Origin: Streptomyces sp. NBC_00683
GTDB lineage: Bacteria; Actinomycetota; Actinomycetes; Streptomycetales; Streptomycetaceae
Direction: 5' to 3'
DNA length: 64,000 nucleotides
Assembly (NCBI RefSeq): GCF_036226745.1
Contig: NZ_CP109013.1
Span: 4,402,001 to 4,466,000, forward strand
Below are positions 1 to 7,702 of the stretch, one piece after another. How positions within the stretch are numbered: position 1 is the first letter of the stretch; the number at the start of each line of letters is the position of its first letter. The notes below the pieces were generated by a model that saw only the letters and a list, made by a program, of their open reading frames with translations, was not told where the DNA came from and did no database searches. Both the position numbers and the translations under genes were made by a program.

Positions 1-706
1 CAGCCATGTCGCGAAGATGAGGAACCGGACCCGGGGAGCCATGCCGCTGCCGATCACGGTCCGGGTGCCGTACGGCGGCGGGATCGGCGGGGTCGAGCAC
101 CACAGCGACTCCTCGGAGGCGTACTACATGGCGACGCCCGGTCTGCACGTCGTCATGCCGGCCACGGTCGAGGACGCGTACGGGCTGCTGAGGGAATCGA
201 TCGCCTCCGACGATCCGGTGGTCTTCCTGGAGCCGAAGCGGCTCTACTGGTCGAAGGCCGCGTGGTCGCCGGATGCGCCTGCCGCGGTCGAGCCGATCGG
301 GCGGGCCGTCGTCCGCCGCTCCGGGCGCAGCGCGACCTTGATCACGTACGGGCCGTCGCTGCCGGTGTGCATGGAAGCCGCGGAGGCCGCCACGGCCGAG
401 GGCTGGGACCTCGAGGTCGTGGACCTGCGTTCGCTGGTGCCGTTCGACGACGAGACCGTCGCAGCTTCGGTACGGCGTACGGGCCGTGCTGTGGTCGTCC
501 ACGAGTCCTCCGGTTTCGGCGGTCCGGGTGGAGAGATCGCAGCCCGGGTCACCGAGCGGTGCTTCCACCACCTGGAAGCGCCGGTGCTGAGGGTGGCCGG
601 GTTCGACATCCCGTATCCGCCCCCCATGCAGGAGCGCCACCATCTGCCGGGCGTGGACCGGGTGCTCGACGCGGTGGCCCGTCTTCAGTGGGAGGCGGAC
701 AACTGA
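1..706 (+). CDS. bkdB: Branched-chain 2-oxoacid dehydrogenase E1 beta subunit, 5' truncated
   Basis: Beta subunit of the thiamine-diphosphate-dependent E1 component that decarboxylates the keto acids of valine, leucine and isoleucine, feeding branched acyl-CoA starters to fatty acid and polyketide synthesis. The frame enters from the left edge (first full codon at 2), so the N-terminal part lies outside. The in-frame ATG at 17 is internal, because residues before it already align with the complete paralogue at 20164-21144. The conserved VPYGGGIGGVEHHS segment and the C-terminal transketolase fold are visible. The stop overlaps the E2 start as TGATG (704-708), implying translational coupling. 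It is the second copy of this subunit in the window. Confidence 0.93.
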   Translation, partial: SHVAKMRNRTRGAMPLPITVRVPYGGGIGGVEHHSDSSEAYYMATPGLHVVMPATVEDAYGLLRESIASDDPVVFLEPKRLYWSKAAWSPDAPAAVEPIGRAVVRRSGRSATLITYGPSLPVCMEAAEAATAEGWDLEVVDLRSLVPFDDETVAASVRRTGRAVVVHESSGFGGPGGEIAARVTERCFHHLEAPVLRVAGFDIPYPPPMQERHHLPGVDRVLDAVARLQWEADN

Positions 707-2124
707 TGCCGCAGGTGTTCGAGTTCAGGCTTCCCGACCTCGGTGAGGGGCTGACCGAGGCGGAGATCGTGCGCTGGCTGGTGGAGGTCGGCGATGTCGT
801 CGCCATCGACCAGCCGGTCGTCGAGGTCGAGACGGCCAAGGCGATGGTGGAGGTGCCGTGCCCCTACGGGGGTGTCGTGACGGCGAGGTTCGGCGAGGAG
901 GGTGCGGAACTTCCGGTCGGTGCGCCGCTGCTGACGGTGGCCGTCGGCTCGCAGGAGCCGGTGACGGGACAGGACCCGGCTTCCGGTTCCTCGTCCGGAT
1001 CCCGTGGCGCGACGGAGACCGAGCCGGCGTCCGGCAACGATTCGGCGTCCGGCAATGTGCTCGTGGGCTACGGCACCGGCGCACCTGCCGCACGCCGCCG
1101 CCGGGTCCGGCCCGCGTCGTTCTCTGCCGCGGCCACGAGTACGGCCACAGCCACGGCTCCGGCTTCGGCTCCGGCCAAGGCTCCGGTTGAGCCTCCGGTT
1201 CCTGCCGCGGAGGAGGTGCGGGGGCCCGTGGCGGTCATCTCTCCTCTCGTTCGCAAGCTCGCGCGGCAGCACGGTCTCGATCTCCGGCTGGTGGCGGGTT
1301 CCGGGCGGGACGGGCTGATCCTGCGTACCGATGTCGAATCCGCGATCAAGGTTGCGGAGGAGGAGCAGGTTGCCGCTGAGGCTCCGGCGTCTCGTCCGGC
1401 GGCCGGTTCGGCGTCCCGTCAGGCGGGTGAGCGGATTGCGTTGCGCGGGGTCCGTGGTGCCGTCGCCGACAAGCTGGCGCGCAGTCGGCGCGAGATTCCC
1501 GATGCCACGTGCTGGGTCGACGCCGATGCCACCGAGTTGATGGCGGCGAGGGCCGCGATGAACAAGGCCGGTGGCTCCGCCGCGGCGCCCAAGGTGTCGG
1601 TGCTCGCCCTGCTGGCGCGCATCTGCACGGCGGCTCTGGCCCGGTTCCCCGAGCTCAACTCGACTGTGGACACCGAGGCCCGGGAGATCGTCCGGCTGTC
1701 CGAGGTCCATCTGGGTTTCGCTGCCCAGACCGAGCGGGGGCTCGTTGTTCCGGTCGTCCGGAACGCGCACTCCCGGAATGTGGAGTCGGTCGGCGCGGAG
1801 ATCTCCCGGCTGACCGAGGTGGCGCGGACGGGGAAGCTGACCCCGGCGGATCTGACCGGCGGGACGTTCACTCTGAACAACTACGGGGTGTTCGGCGTGG
1901 ACGGGTCGACACCGATCATCAACCACCCCGAGGCGGCCATGCTCGGGGTCGGCCGGATCGTGCCCAAGCCGTGGGTGCACCAGGGCGAGCTGGCGGTCCG
2001 CCAGGTCGTCCAGCTCTCGCTGACGTTCGACCACCGGGTCTGCGACGGCGGGACGGCCGGCGGATTCCTGCGGTACGTGGCCGACTGCGTGGAGCAGCCG
2101 GCGGTTCTGCTGCGCACGCTGTAA
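706..2124 (+). CDS. bkdC: Branched-chain 2-oxoacid dehydrogenase E2, dihydrolipoamide acyltransferase
   Basis: E2 core of the branched-chain keto acid dehydrogenase complex, 472 aa. It transfers the acyl group from E1 via a swinging lipoyl arm to CoA. In order: an N-terminal lipoyl domain (residues 1-80) with the lipoylated lysine K45 in VETAKAMVE; an Ala/Pro/Ser-rich linker; an E1/E3-binding domain (about 170-210, SPLVRKLARQHGLD); and the catalytic acyltransferase domain ending in the HRVCDG active-site motif (H443, D447). The ATG at 706 overlaps the E1 beta stop and begins exactly at the lipoyl domain, so longer upstream starts are rejected. No E3 gene is nearby; E3 is presumably shared from elsewhere. 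Confidence 0.94.
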   Translation: MPQVFEFRLPDLGEGLTEAEIVRWLVEVGDVVAIDQPVVEVETAKAMVEVPCPYGGVVTARFGEEGAELPVGAPLLTVAVGSQEPVTGQDPASGSSSGSRGATETEPASGNDSASGNVLVGYGTGAPAARRRRVRPASFSAAATSTATATAPASAPAKAPVEPPVPAAEEVRGPVAVISPLVRKLARQHGLDLRLVAGSGRDGLILRTDVESAIKVAEEEQVAAEAPASRPAAGSASRQAGERIALRGVRGAVADKLARSRREIPDATCWVDADATELMAARAAMNKAGGSAAAPKVSVLALLARICTAALARFPELNSTVDTEAREIVRLSEVHLGFAAQTERGLVVPVVRNAHSRNVESVGAEISRLTEVARTGKLTPADLTGGTFTLNNYGVFGVDGSTPIINHPEAAMLGVGRIVPKPWVHQGELAVRQVVQLSLTFDHRVCDGGTAGGFLRYVADCVEQPAVLLRTL

Positions 2125-2181
2125 CCGGACAGGGATCCCCCCACGGGATCGGTGGGGCCGGGTGGCACGCATACTCGGAGC

Positions 2182-3057
2182 ATGACCGCGTATGACGCCA
2201 TCGTTCTTGCCGGAGGGGCCGCCAAACGGCTCGGGGGAGCCGACAAGCCCGGGGTCCGGGTGGGCGGCCGGGCGCTGCTCGACCGGGTGCTCGGCGTCTG
2301 CGCCGACGCCGGGGCCACCGTAGTGGTGGGAGGGCGAAGGCCCACCGCGCGCCCGGTCACCTGGACGCGCGAAGTACCACCGGGCGGCGGGCCGTTGGCC
2401 GCGCTCGGTGCAGGGATGCGGCACACGTCCGCGGAGAGCGTTCTGGTGCTCTCCGCGGATCTGCCGTTCCTGGGGGAGACAACCGTCGGTTCGCTGCTGG
2501 CCGCTGCCGCGACGGGATCCCACGAAGGCGCCCTGTGCACCGACCCGGACGGGCGTGACCAGCCGCTCGTCGCGGTCTATCGCGCCGAGCCGCTGCGCCG
2601 CGAGCTGGCACTTCTCGCCACCGAGCACGGCAGTCTTGCCGGTCTGCCGCTGCGGCTGCTGACGGGCGAGCTGGACCTGGTCCGGGTCGAGGCCGGTCCT
2701 CTGGCCTCGTTCGACTGCGACACCTGGGAAGACATTGCTGCCGCCAGGGCGCGCATCAGGGAGCATGGGACCGTGCTGGATGAATGGATCAACGCAGTCA
2801 AGGACGAACTGGGCATCGAACTCGACGTCGACACCGGCGTTCTGCTCGACCTCGCCCGTGATGCCGCCCATGGTGTCGCCAGACCTGCCGCACCTCTGAC
2901 CACCTTCCTGGTGGGGTACGCGGCGGCGAAGGCGAGCAGCGGCGCGAGCCCGGAGGCCGCGGCCGAAGCGGTGGCGGAGGCCGCCAGGAAGGCCACCGCG
3001 CTCGCCCTCCGATGGGAGGAAGAGGCGGGGAGCGGTAACGGGGCCGGCACGCCATGA
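2182..3057 (+). CDS. MobA-like molybdenum cofactor guanylyltransferase fused to DUF6457
   Basis: Nucleotidyltransferase of the MobA type (NTP_transf_3), 291 aa. The family attaches GMP to molybdopterin to make the bis-MGD or MGD cofactor. The N-terminal signature LAGGAAKRLGGADKP (residues 8-22) is the nucleotide-binding loop, and SADLPFL near residue 95 is the metal-binding segment. The last 90 residues (LDEWINAVKDELGIELDVDT onward) match DUF6457, an actinobacterial helical domain of unknown role. The ATG at 2182 fits the family; the earlier in-frame ATG at 2152 adds ten poorly conserved residues. It overlaps moeA by four bases (ATGA), so the two form one molybdopterin operon. Confidence 0.85.
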   Translation: MTAYDAIVLAGGAAKRLGGADKPGVRVGGRALLDRVLGVCADAGATVVVGGRRPTARPVTWTREVPPGGGPLAALGAGMRHTSAESVLVLSADLPFLGETTVGSLLAAAATGSHEGALCTDPDGRDQPLVAVYRAEPLRRELALLATEHGSLAGLPLRLLTGELDLVRVEAGPLASFDCDTWEDIAAARARIREHGTVLDEWINAVKDELGIELDVDTGVLLDLARDAAHGVARPAAPLTTFLVGYAAAKASSGASPEAAAEAVAEAARKATALALRWEEEAGSGNGAGTP

Positions 3058-4694
3058 CGGCACTCGGAGGCGACGACGGGGGCCCCTTGCCCTCCGGACG
3101 TACGGACGACCGGTCCGGAACCCCGGCCCCCGACGCGGGCCGGGCTTCGTCGATGTCGGTGGGGGAAGTGTCGGTGGAGGAGGCGCGGGCCGCTGAAGAG
3201 GAGCGCGCCGTCGAGCAGGCCCTGGCTCTCGTGGGGCGGCAGCCACAGGCCGCGCACCCGACACCGGATCCGGCCCGCGCAGGGGGCCTGTCCTCCCCGC
3301 CGGAGCAGTCTTCGCCGTCGGACCCGGGCAAGGCGGAGTCCTCCGCCTCACAGCCCTCGGGAGACCAGCCTCCCAGCGACACACCCCCGGACTCCCCGAG
3401 TCTCCCCCGAGGCTCGGCAGCCACGCGCGTCTCCCCCTCCACGCAGGCCCGCCGGACCCGCGCCCACAGCACCCCCTGGGCCGAAGCCCGCGCTCTGGCC
3501 GAACGCCTGGGCCGCGCCGCACCCCTGGCCGCCCACCGTCTCCCCCTTGACCGGGCGCTCGGCCACGTCCTGGCCGAGGCGGTTGTGGCGCTCACCGATC
3601 TGCCGTCCTTCGACACGTCCGCAATGGATGGCTGGGCCGTTGCCGGACCGGGTCCGTGGACCGTACGCACGGGTGAAGGACTGCTCGCCGGACGCAGCAC
3701 GCCGGCACTCCTCCCCGACGGTGAAGCGGTACGGATTGCCACCGGGGCCCGCATTCCGGTGGACGCCACCGCGGTCATCCGCAGCGAACACGCCCGCAGT
3801 GACGAGGCCAAGGGGCTGCTCCACGCGACGCGCGAGGTCGTCCCCGGACAGGACATCAGGCCCCGCGGTCAGGAGTGCCGCTCCGGCGACCAGCTCCTGC
3901 CCGTCGGCACCCTGGTCACCCCTCCCGTGCTGGGGCTGGCAGCCGCCGCGGGGTACGACGCCCTCGTTGCCGTACCCCGGCCCCGCGTGGACGTGTTCGT
4001 TCTCGGCGACGAGCTCCTCAACGCCGGGCTTCCGCACGACGGGCTGATCCGGGACGCACTGGGCCCCATGCTCGCGCCCTGGCTTCGCACCCTGGGAGCC
4101 GAGGTGACCGAGCCTCAACGCCTGGGCGACGACGCGCAGGCGCTCCGGCACGCCCTCGCCACCTCGGACGCCGATCTGATCCTCACCACCGGTGGCACCG
4201 CCGCCGGGCCGGTCGACCATGTCCACCCGGTCCTGGCCGAGACGGGGGCCGAGCTGCTGGTCGACGGGGTGGCCGTGCGCCCGGGGCACCCCATGCTCCT
4301 TGCCCGGCAGGCCGACGGCGGCCCCTATGTGGTGGGGCTGCCCGGCAACCCGCTCGCCGCCGTGTCCGGACTGCTCACCCTGGCCGAGCCCCTGCTCCGG
4401 GGGATCGCCGGACGAGCCGCTCAGGATCCGTACCGGGCGACAGTGCGGGGCGAGGTGCACGGGCATCCGCACGACACCCGGCTCGTCCCGGTGGTCCATC
4501 GTGCGGACAGCGCGGGCGGCACGGATCACGTCGTTCCCCTGCATTACAACGGACCTGCGATGTTGCGTGGGATCGCCGCTGCTGACGGACTGGCCGTTGT
4601 GCCGCCCGGCGGGGTACGGTCCGGCACCGAGGTGGAGATCCTCGATCTACCGTGGGCCTCGGCGACGCCGTGGACGGAAGGGTGTTTCACGTGA
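3054..4694 (+). CDS. moeA: MoeA, molybdopterin molybdenumtransferase
   Basis: Inserts molybdate into adenylated molybdopterin, the final common step of molybdenum cofactor synthesis. 546 aa, against roughly 400 for most MoeA proteins. The excess is a 135-residue N-terminal tail rich in Ser, Pro, Ala and charged residues, without recognisable fold. The MoeA core begins near residue 142 with DRALGHVLAE and DLPSFDTSAMDGWAV. The MPT-binding segment TTGGTAAGPVDH and the VGLPGNPLAAVSG loop are intact. The ATG at 3054 overlaps the previous stop; an internal ATG at 3153 would remove 33 residues and is a possible alternative. The last codons and stop lie inside a parS palindrome (4684-4697). Confidence 0.92.
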   Translation: MTALGGDDGGPLPSGRTDDRSGTPAPDAGRASSMSVGEVSVEEARAAEEERAVEQALALVGRQPQAAHPTPDPARAGGLSSPPEQSSPSDPGKAESSASQPSGDQPPSDTPPDSPSLPRGSAATRVSPSTQARRTRAHSTPWAEARALAERLGRAAPLAAHRLPLDRALGHVLAEAVVALTDLPSFDTSAMDGWAVAGPGPWTVRTGEGLLAGRSTPALLPDGEAVRIATGARIPVDATAVIRSEHARSDEAKGLLHATREVVPGQDIRPRGQECRSGDQLLPVGTLVTPPVLGLAAAAGYDALVAVPRPRVDVFVLGDELLNAGLPHDGLIRDALGPMLAPWLRTLGAEVTEPQRLGDDAQALRHALATSDADLILTTGGTAAGPVDHVHPVLAETGAELLVDGVAVRPGHPMLLARQADGGPYVVGLPGNPLAAVSGLLTLAEPLLRGIAGRAAQDPYRATVRGEVHGHPHDTRLVPVVHRADSAGGTDHVVPLHYNGPAMLRGIAAADGLAVVPPGGVRSGTEVEILDLPWASATPWTEGCFT

Positions 4695-4697
4695 AAC
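4684..4697. promoter_or_regulatory. parS: parS site (ParB-binding palindrome), perfect
   Basis: GTTTCACGTGAAAC is a perfect 14-bp palindrome identical to the Streptomyces parS consensus, the loading site for the chromosome-segregation protein ParB. It spans the moeA stop codon (TGA 4692-4694) and contains the GTG start of the downstream channel gene (4691-4693), so the segregation site is fully coding. parS sites cluster near oriC in this genus, which suggests the window lies close to the origin. Confidence 0.93.
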
Positions 4698-5794
4698 TTC
4701 CGGGCCAGGACGCGATGGCCAGGCGCGCGGACGAGCATGTCGTCCCCACTCGGGTGCTCCTGCCCCGACGGGTCGTCGACAGGCCGCTGCGCCAGGTCGC
4801 CAAACGGCTGGCGATGGCTCTGACGGTGCTGGCCACCACGGTCTTCATCGTCTGGATCGACCAGGACGGGTACCACGACAACGCCGACGGGAACGTCGAT
4901 CTCCTCGACGCCGTCTACTACGCGACGGTGACACTGTCGACGACCGGATACGGCGATATCGTCCCGTACAGCGAGACGGCCCGGCTGGTCAATGTGCTGC
5001 TGGTGACGCCGTTGCGCGTGCTCTTCCTGATCATCCTGGTCGGCACCACCCTCGAGGTCCTGACGGAACGGACCCGGGAGGACTTCCGGCTGAACCGTTG
5101 GAGAACCAACTTGCGTGAACACACAGTTGTCGTCGGCTTCGGTACCAAGGGCCGTTCGGCAATCCAGACGCTCTGCGCCACGGGTCTCAAGAAGGACCAG
5201 ATCGTCATCGTCGACCCGGCCGGCAAGGTGATCGAAGCGGCCAATGCCGAAGGCTTCGTCGGAGTGCTGGGCGATGCGACACGCAGCGATGTACTGCTGC
5301 GGGCAGAGGTCCAGAAAGCGCGTCAGATCATCATCGCCACCCAGCGCGACGACACGGCCGTACTGGTCGCGCTGACCGCGCGTCAGCTCAACCGGGGTGC
5401 GAAGATCGTCGCCGCCGTGCGCGAGGAGGAGAACGCGCCTCTGCTGCGCCAGTCCGGCGCCGACGCCGTGATCACCAGCGCGAGCGCGGCCGGCCGTCTG
5501 CTGGGACTCTCCGTGCTCAGCCCCAGTGCGGGCACGGTGATGGAGGACCTCATTCAGCAGGGCAGTGGTCTCGATCTCGTCGAACGGCCGGTGATAAAGG
5601 CCGAGGTGGGCAAGAGCGTCCGGGAGACCGAGGACCTCGTGGTGAGTGTGCTGCGCGGCCACAGGCTGCTCGGGTACGACGATCCGGCGGCCAGCCCCCT
5701 GCAGTTGACGGACCGGGTGATCACGATCGTGCGCGCCACCCCCCTTCATGTCCCGCCCATGAATCAACCGCCGCAGTCCAACCAGCGTTCCTAG
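4691..5794 (+). CDS. Potassium channel protein with RCK/TrkA domain
   Basis: Two-TM potassium channel with a cytosolic NAD-binding regulator, 367 aa. TM1 lies around residues 35-55. The pore helix and selectivity filter TTGYGD are at about 83-88, TM2 at 95-120, then TrkA-N (VVVGFGTKGRSA, from about 140) and a C-terminal TrkA-C domain. The filter is canonical, so it should conduct K+. GTG at 4691 is chosen because GGAAGGG (4676-4682) lies 8 nt upstream and the start overlaps the moeA stop (GTGA). ATG at 4715 (MARRADE) is the alternative. The start codon is part of a parS palindrome. Coupling of a K+ channel to molybdopterin genes has no obvious functional reason. Confidence 0.88.
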   Translation: MKLPGQDAMARRADEHVVPTRVLLPRRVVDRPLRQVAKRLAMALTVLATTVFIVWIDQDGYHDNADGNVDLLDAVYYATVTLSTTGYGDIVPYSETARLVNVLLVTPLRVLFLIILVGTTLEVLTERTREDFRLNRWRTNLREHTVVVGFGTKGRSAIQTLCATGLKKDQIVIVDPAGKVIEAANAEGFVGVLGDATRSDVLLRAEVQKARQIIIATQRDDTAVLVALTARQLNRGAKIVAAVREEENAPLLRQSGADAVITSASAAGRLLGLSVLSPSAGTVMEDLIQQGSGLDLVERPVIKAEVGKSVRETEDLVVSVLRGHRLLGYDDPAASPLQLTDRVITIVRATPLHVPPMNQPPQSNQRS

Positions 5795-5865
5795 GGCCTC
5801 TCCCCCGGGACCGTGCCGTGTGCGTGTGCCGCGTTCGCCGGGCGGAGCGGAGTAGCCTCGCGGCC

Positions 5866-6852
5866 ATGCATGCGATCACGATCCCCGAACCCGGTGGCCC
5901 CGAGGCGCTCGTATGGGCCGAGGTCCCCGATCCCGTACCCGGCGAGGGAGAGGTCCTCGTCGAGGTCGTTTCCAGCGCCGTCAACCGGGCCGACGTCCTG
6001 CAGCGGCAGGGCTTCTACAACCCTCCGCCCGGTGCTTCTCCCTACCCCGGCCTGGAGTGCGCGGGCCGCGTAGCCGCCCTCGGGCCGGGTGTGACCGGTT
6101 GGTCGGTGGGTGACGAAGTGTGCGGGCTGCTGGCGGGCGGTGGCTACGCGGAGAAGGTCGCCGTGCCGACCGGGCAGCTGTTGCCCGTGCCCGAGGGCGT
6201 GGACCTGGTGACGGCCGCCGCGCTGCCCGAGGTGACGGCCACGGTCTGGTCCAACGTCTTCATGGTCGCCCATCTCCGCCCCGGCGAGACGCTGCTGGTC
6301 CACGGCGGGTCCAGTGGGATCGGCACGATGGCGATCCAGCTCGCGAAGGCCGTCGGCGCGCGCGTCGCGGTGACCGCGGGCGGGGCGGAGAAGCTGGCAC
6401 GCTGTCAGGAACTCGGCGCCGACATCCTCATCGACTACCGCGAGCAGGATTTCGTCGAGGAGCTGCGCAAGGCGACGGACGGTACGGGTGCCGACGTCAT
6501 CCTCGACATCGTCGGGGCCAAGTACCTGGACCGGAACGTGCGGGCCCTGGCCGTCAACGGCAGGCTGGCGATCATCGGCCTCCAGGGCGGCGTCAAGGGT
6601 GAACTGAACCTCGGCGCCCTGCTGAGCAAGCGCGCTGCCGTCACGGCCACCTCTCTGCGCGGCCGTCCGCTCGCGGAGAAGACCGCGATCGTCGCAGCCG
6701 TACGGGAACATGTCTGGCCGCTGATCGGCCAGGGTGTCGTCCGGCCGGTCGTGGACCGCACGGTGCCGATGGCGGACGCCGCGGAGGCCCACCGGGTGCT
6801 GGAGTCGAGCGCGCACATCGGCAAGGTTCTCCTGCTCGCACCGGGCGCCTGA
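5866..6852 (+). CDS. NAD(P)H-quinone oxidoreductase, zinc-free MDR family (PIG3-like)
   Basis: Medium-chain dehydrogenase/reductase of the quinone oxidoreductase type, 328 aa, reducing quinones or enals with NAD(P)H in the cytosol. The N-terminal GroES-like domain starts at ATG 5866 (MHAITIPEPGGPEALV). RADVLQRQGFYNPPPGAS is the PIG3-subfamily signature. The Rossmann fold carries HGGSSGIGTMAIQLAK at about residue 145. The catalytic and structural zinc cysteines of alcohol dehydrogenases are absent. In-frame ATG at 5818 would add 16 unconserved residues. It is a single gene closed by a strong bidirectional hairpin at 6964-7010. Confidence 0.88.
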   Translation: MHAITIPEPGGPEALVWAEVPDPVPGEGEVLVEVVSSAVNRADVLQRQGFYNPPPGASPYPGLECAGRVAALGPGVTGWSVGDEVCGLLAGGGYAEKVAVPTGQLLPVPEGVDLVTAAALPEVTATVWSNVFMVAHLRPGETLLVHGGSSGIGTMAIQLAKAVGARVAVTAGGAEKLARCQELGADILIDYREQDFVEELRKATDGTGADVILDIVGAKYLDRNVRALAVNGRLAIIGLQGGVKGELNLGALLSKRAAVTATSLRGRPLAEKTAIVAAVREHVWPLIGQGVVRPVVDRTVPMADAAEAHRVLESSAHIGKVLLLAPGA

Positions 6853-6877
6853 CACCGGCGTACGGCCTGGCAACGAG

Positions 6878-6947
6878 CACCTGGCACGGAACGCCGAACA
6901 CCTGGCACGGAACGCCGAACACCGAGCACCTGGCACGGAACGCCGAA
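6878..6947. repeat. Three copies of a 21-nt direct repeat
   Basis: A 21-nt unit beginning CACCTGGCACGGAACG occurs exactly at 6878-6898, 6899-6919 and 6927-6947; the last copy is offset by a 7-nt insert. The array lies between the quinone oxidoreductase stop and its terminator. No coding role is apparent. Confidence 0.9.
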
Positions 6948-6963
6948 CACCGAGGCGCCGCCC

Positions 6964-7010
6964 ACGCGCAGGGGCCCGGCACACACCACGTGTGCCGGGC
7001 CCCTGCGCGT
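6964..7010. terminator. Bidirectional terminator hairpin, 21-bp perfect stem
   Basis: Arms 6964-6984 and 6990-7010 are perfect reverse complements around a 5-nt loop (ACCAC). It lies between two convergent genes (quinone oxidoreductase + and Bpa -) and should stop both transcripts. There is no T-run, which is usual in this genus. Confidence 0.85.
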
Positions 7011-7052
7011 TATGCGCTCGGCGACCTGAGGTCGGGATGACGAAGGCAGGGC

Positions 7053-7601
7053 CTACAGATACGGGCCGGATCGGGCCGGGCCGTGCGGGTCCGTGCCGCC
7101 TTCCTCGTCCTCGTGGCCCACGCCCGGAGGCAGGGCGCGTCGCATCTGCTCCAGCTGCGCACGGGCCGCCATCTGCTGGGCGAACAGGGCCGTCTGGATG
7201 CCGTGGAACAGGCCCTCCAGCCAGCCCACCAACTGGGCCTGCGCAATCCTCAGCTCGGCCTCGGACGGGACCGACTCCTCGGTGAACGGCAGCGAGAGCC
7301 GTTCCAGCTCCTCCACCAGCTCCGGCGCGAGCCCGTCCTCGAGCTCCTTCACCGAACTCGCGTGGATCTCCTTGAGCCTGACCCGGCTCGCCTCGTCGAG
7401 AGGAGCCGCCCTGACCTCCTCAAGGAGCTGCTTGATCATGCTGCCGATGCGCATGACCTTCGCGGGCTGTTCGACCATCTCCGTCACCGGGACCTCGCGC
7501 GACTCGTCGTCACTGCCACCGCCGCCGATAGCCATTCCGTCCTGTCCCACCACAAGGACTTGAGGGTGCTCCTGCGACCGGTCATTCCTCGGCATCTCCA
7601 T
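7053..7601 (-). CDS. bpa: Bacterial proteasome activator Bpa/PafE (DUF2587)
   Basis: ATP-independent ring activator of the actinobacterial 20S proteasome, 182 aa. The conserved helical core runs from EMVEQPAKVMRIGSMI (about residues 41-56) through GLFHGIQTALFAQQMAARAQ. The protein ends in GPYL. The M. tuberculosis protein ends GQYL, the tail that docks into the proteasome alpha-ring pockets, so the terminal Tyr-Leu is retained and the penultimate Gln is Pro. Start 7601 (MEMPRND) is kept because family members begin this way; ATG 7595 is possible. No proteasome core genes are in the window. Confidence 0.9.
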   Translation of the reverse strand: MEMPRNDRSQEHPQVLVVGQDGMAIGGGGSDDESREVPVTEMVEQPAKVMRIGSMIKQLLEEVRAAPLDEASRVRLKEIHASSVKELEDGLAPELVEELERLSLPFTEESVPSEAELRIAQAQLVGWLEGLFHGIQTALFAQQMAARAQLEQMRRALPPGVGHEDEEGGTDPHGPARSGPYL

Positions 7602-7638
7602 GCCGCCATTGTCTCGTATACCTGCTCCACATCACGGT

Positions 7639-7680
7639 GGTGCCCCCGGGAAGGGATGATCCACCCTTTCCGGGGGCACC
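7639..7680. terminator. Terminator hairpin after the ABC permease
   Basis: Arms 7639-7655 and 7664-7680 form a 17-bp stem with one G/A mismatch (G-U-compatible on one strand) and an 8-nt loop. It lies just downstream of the minus-strand permease stop at 7703. Confidence 0.75.
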
Positions 7681-7702
7681 GGAACAGCCGGTCAGCGGGC
7701 GT

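Noticed and set aside
2139..2157. Weak hairpin between bkdC and mobA
   Set aside because: Only 6-7 bp with no tail; too weak to call a terminator.
685..3522. Long minus-strand open frame across bkdC, mobA and moeA
   Set aside because: Arg/Pro/Gly-rich composition without domains; it lies antisense to clearly conserved genes and is a high-GC artefact.
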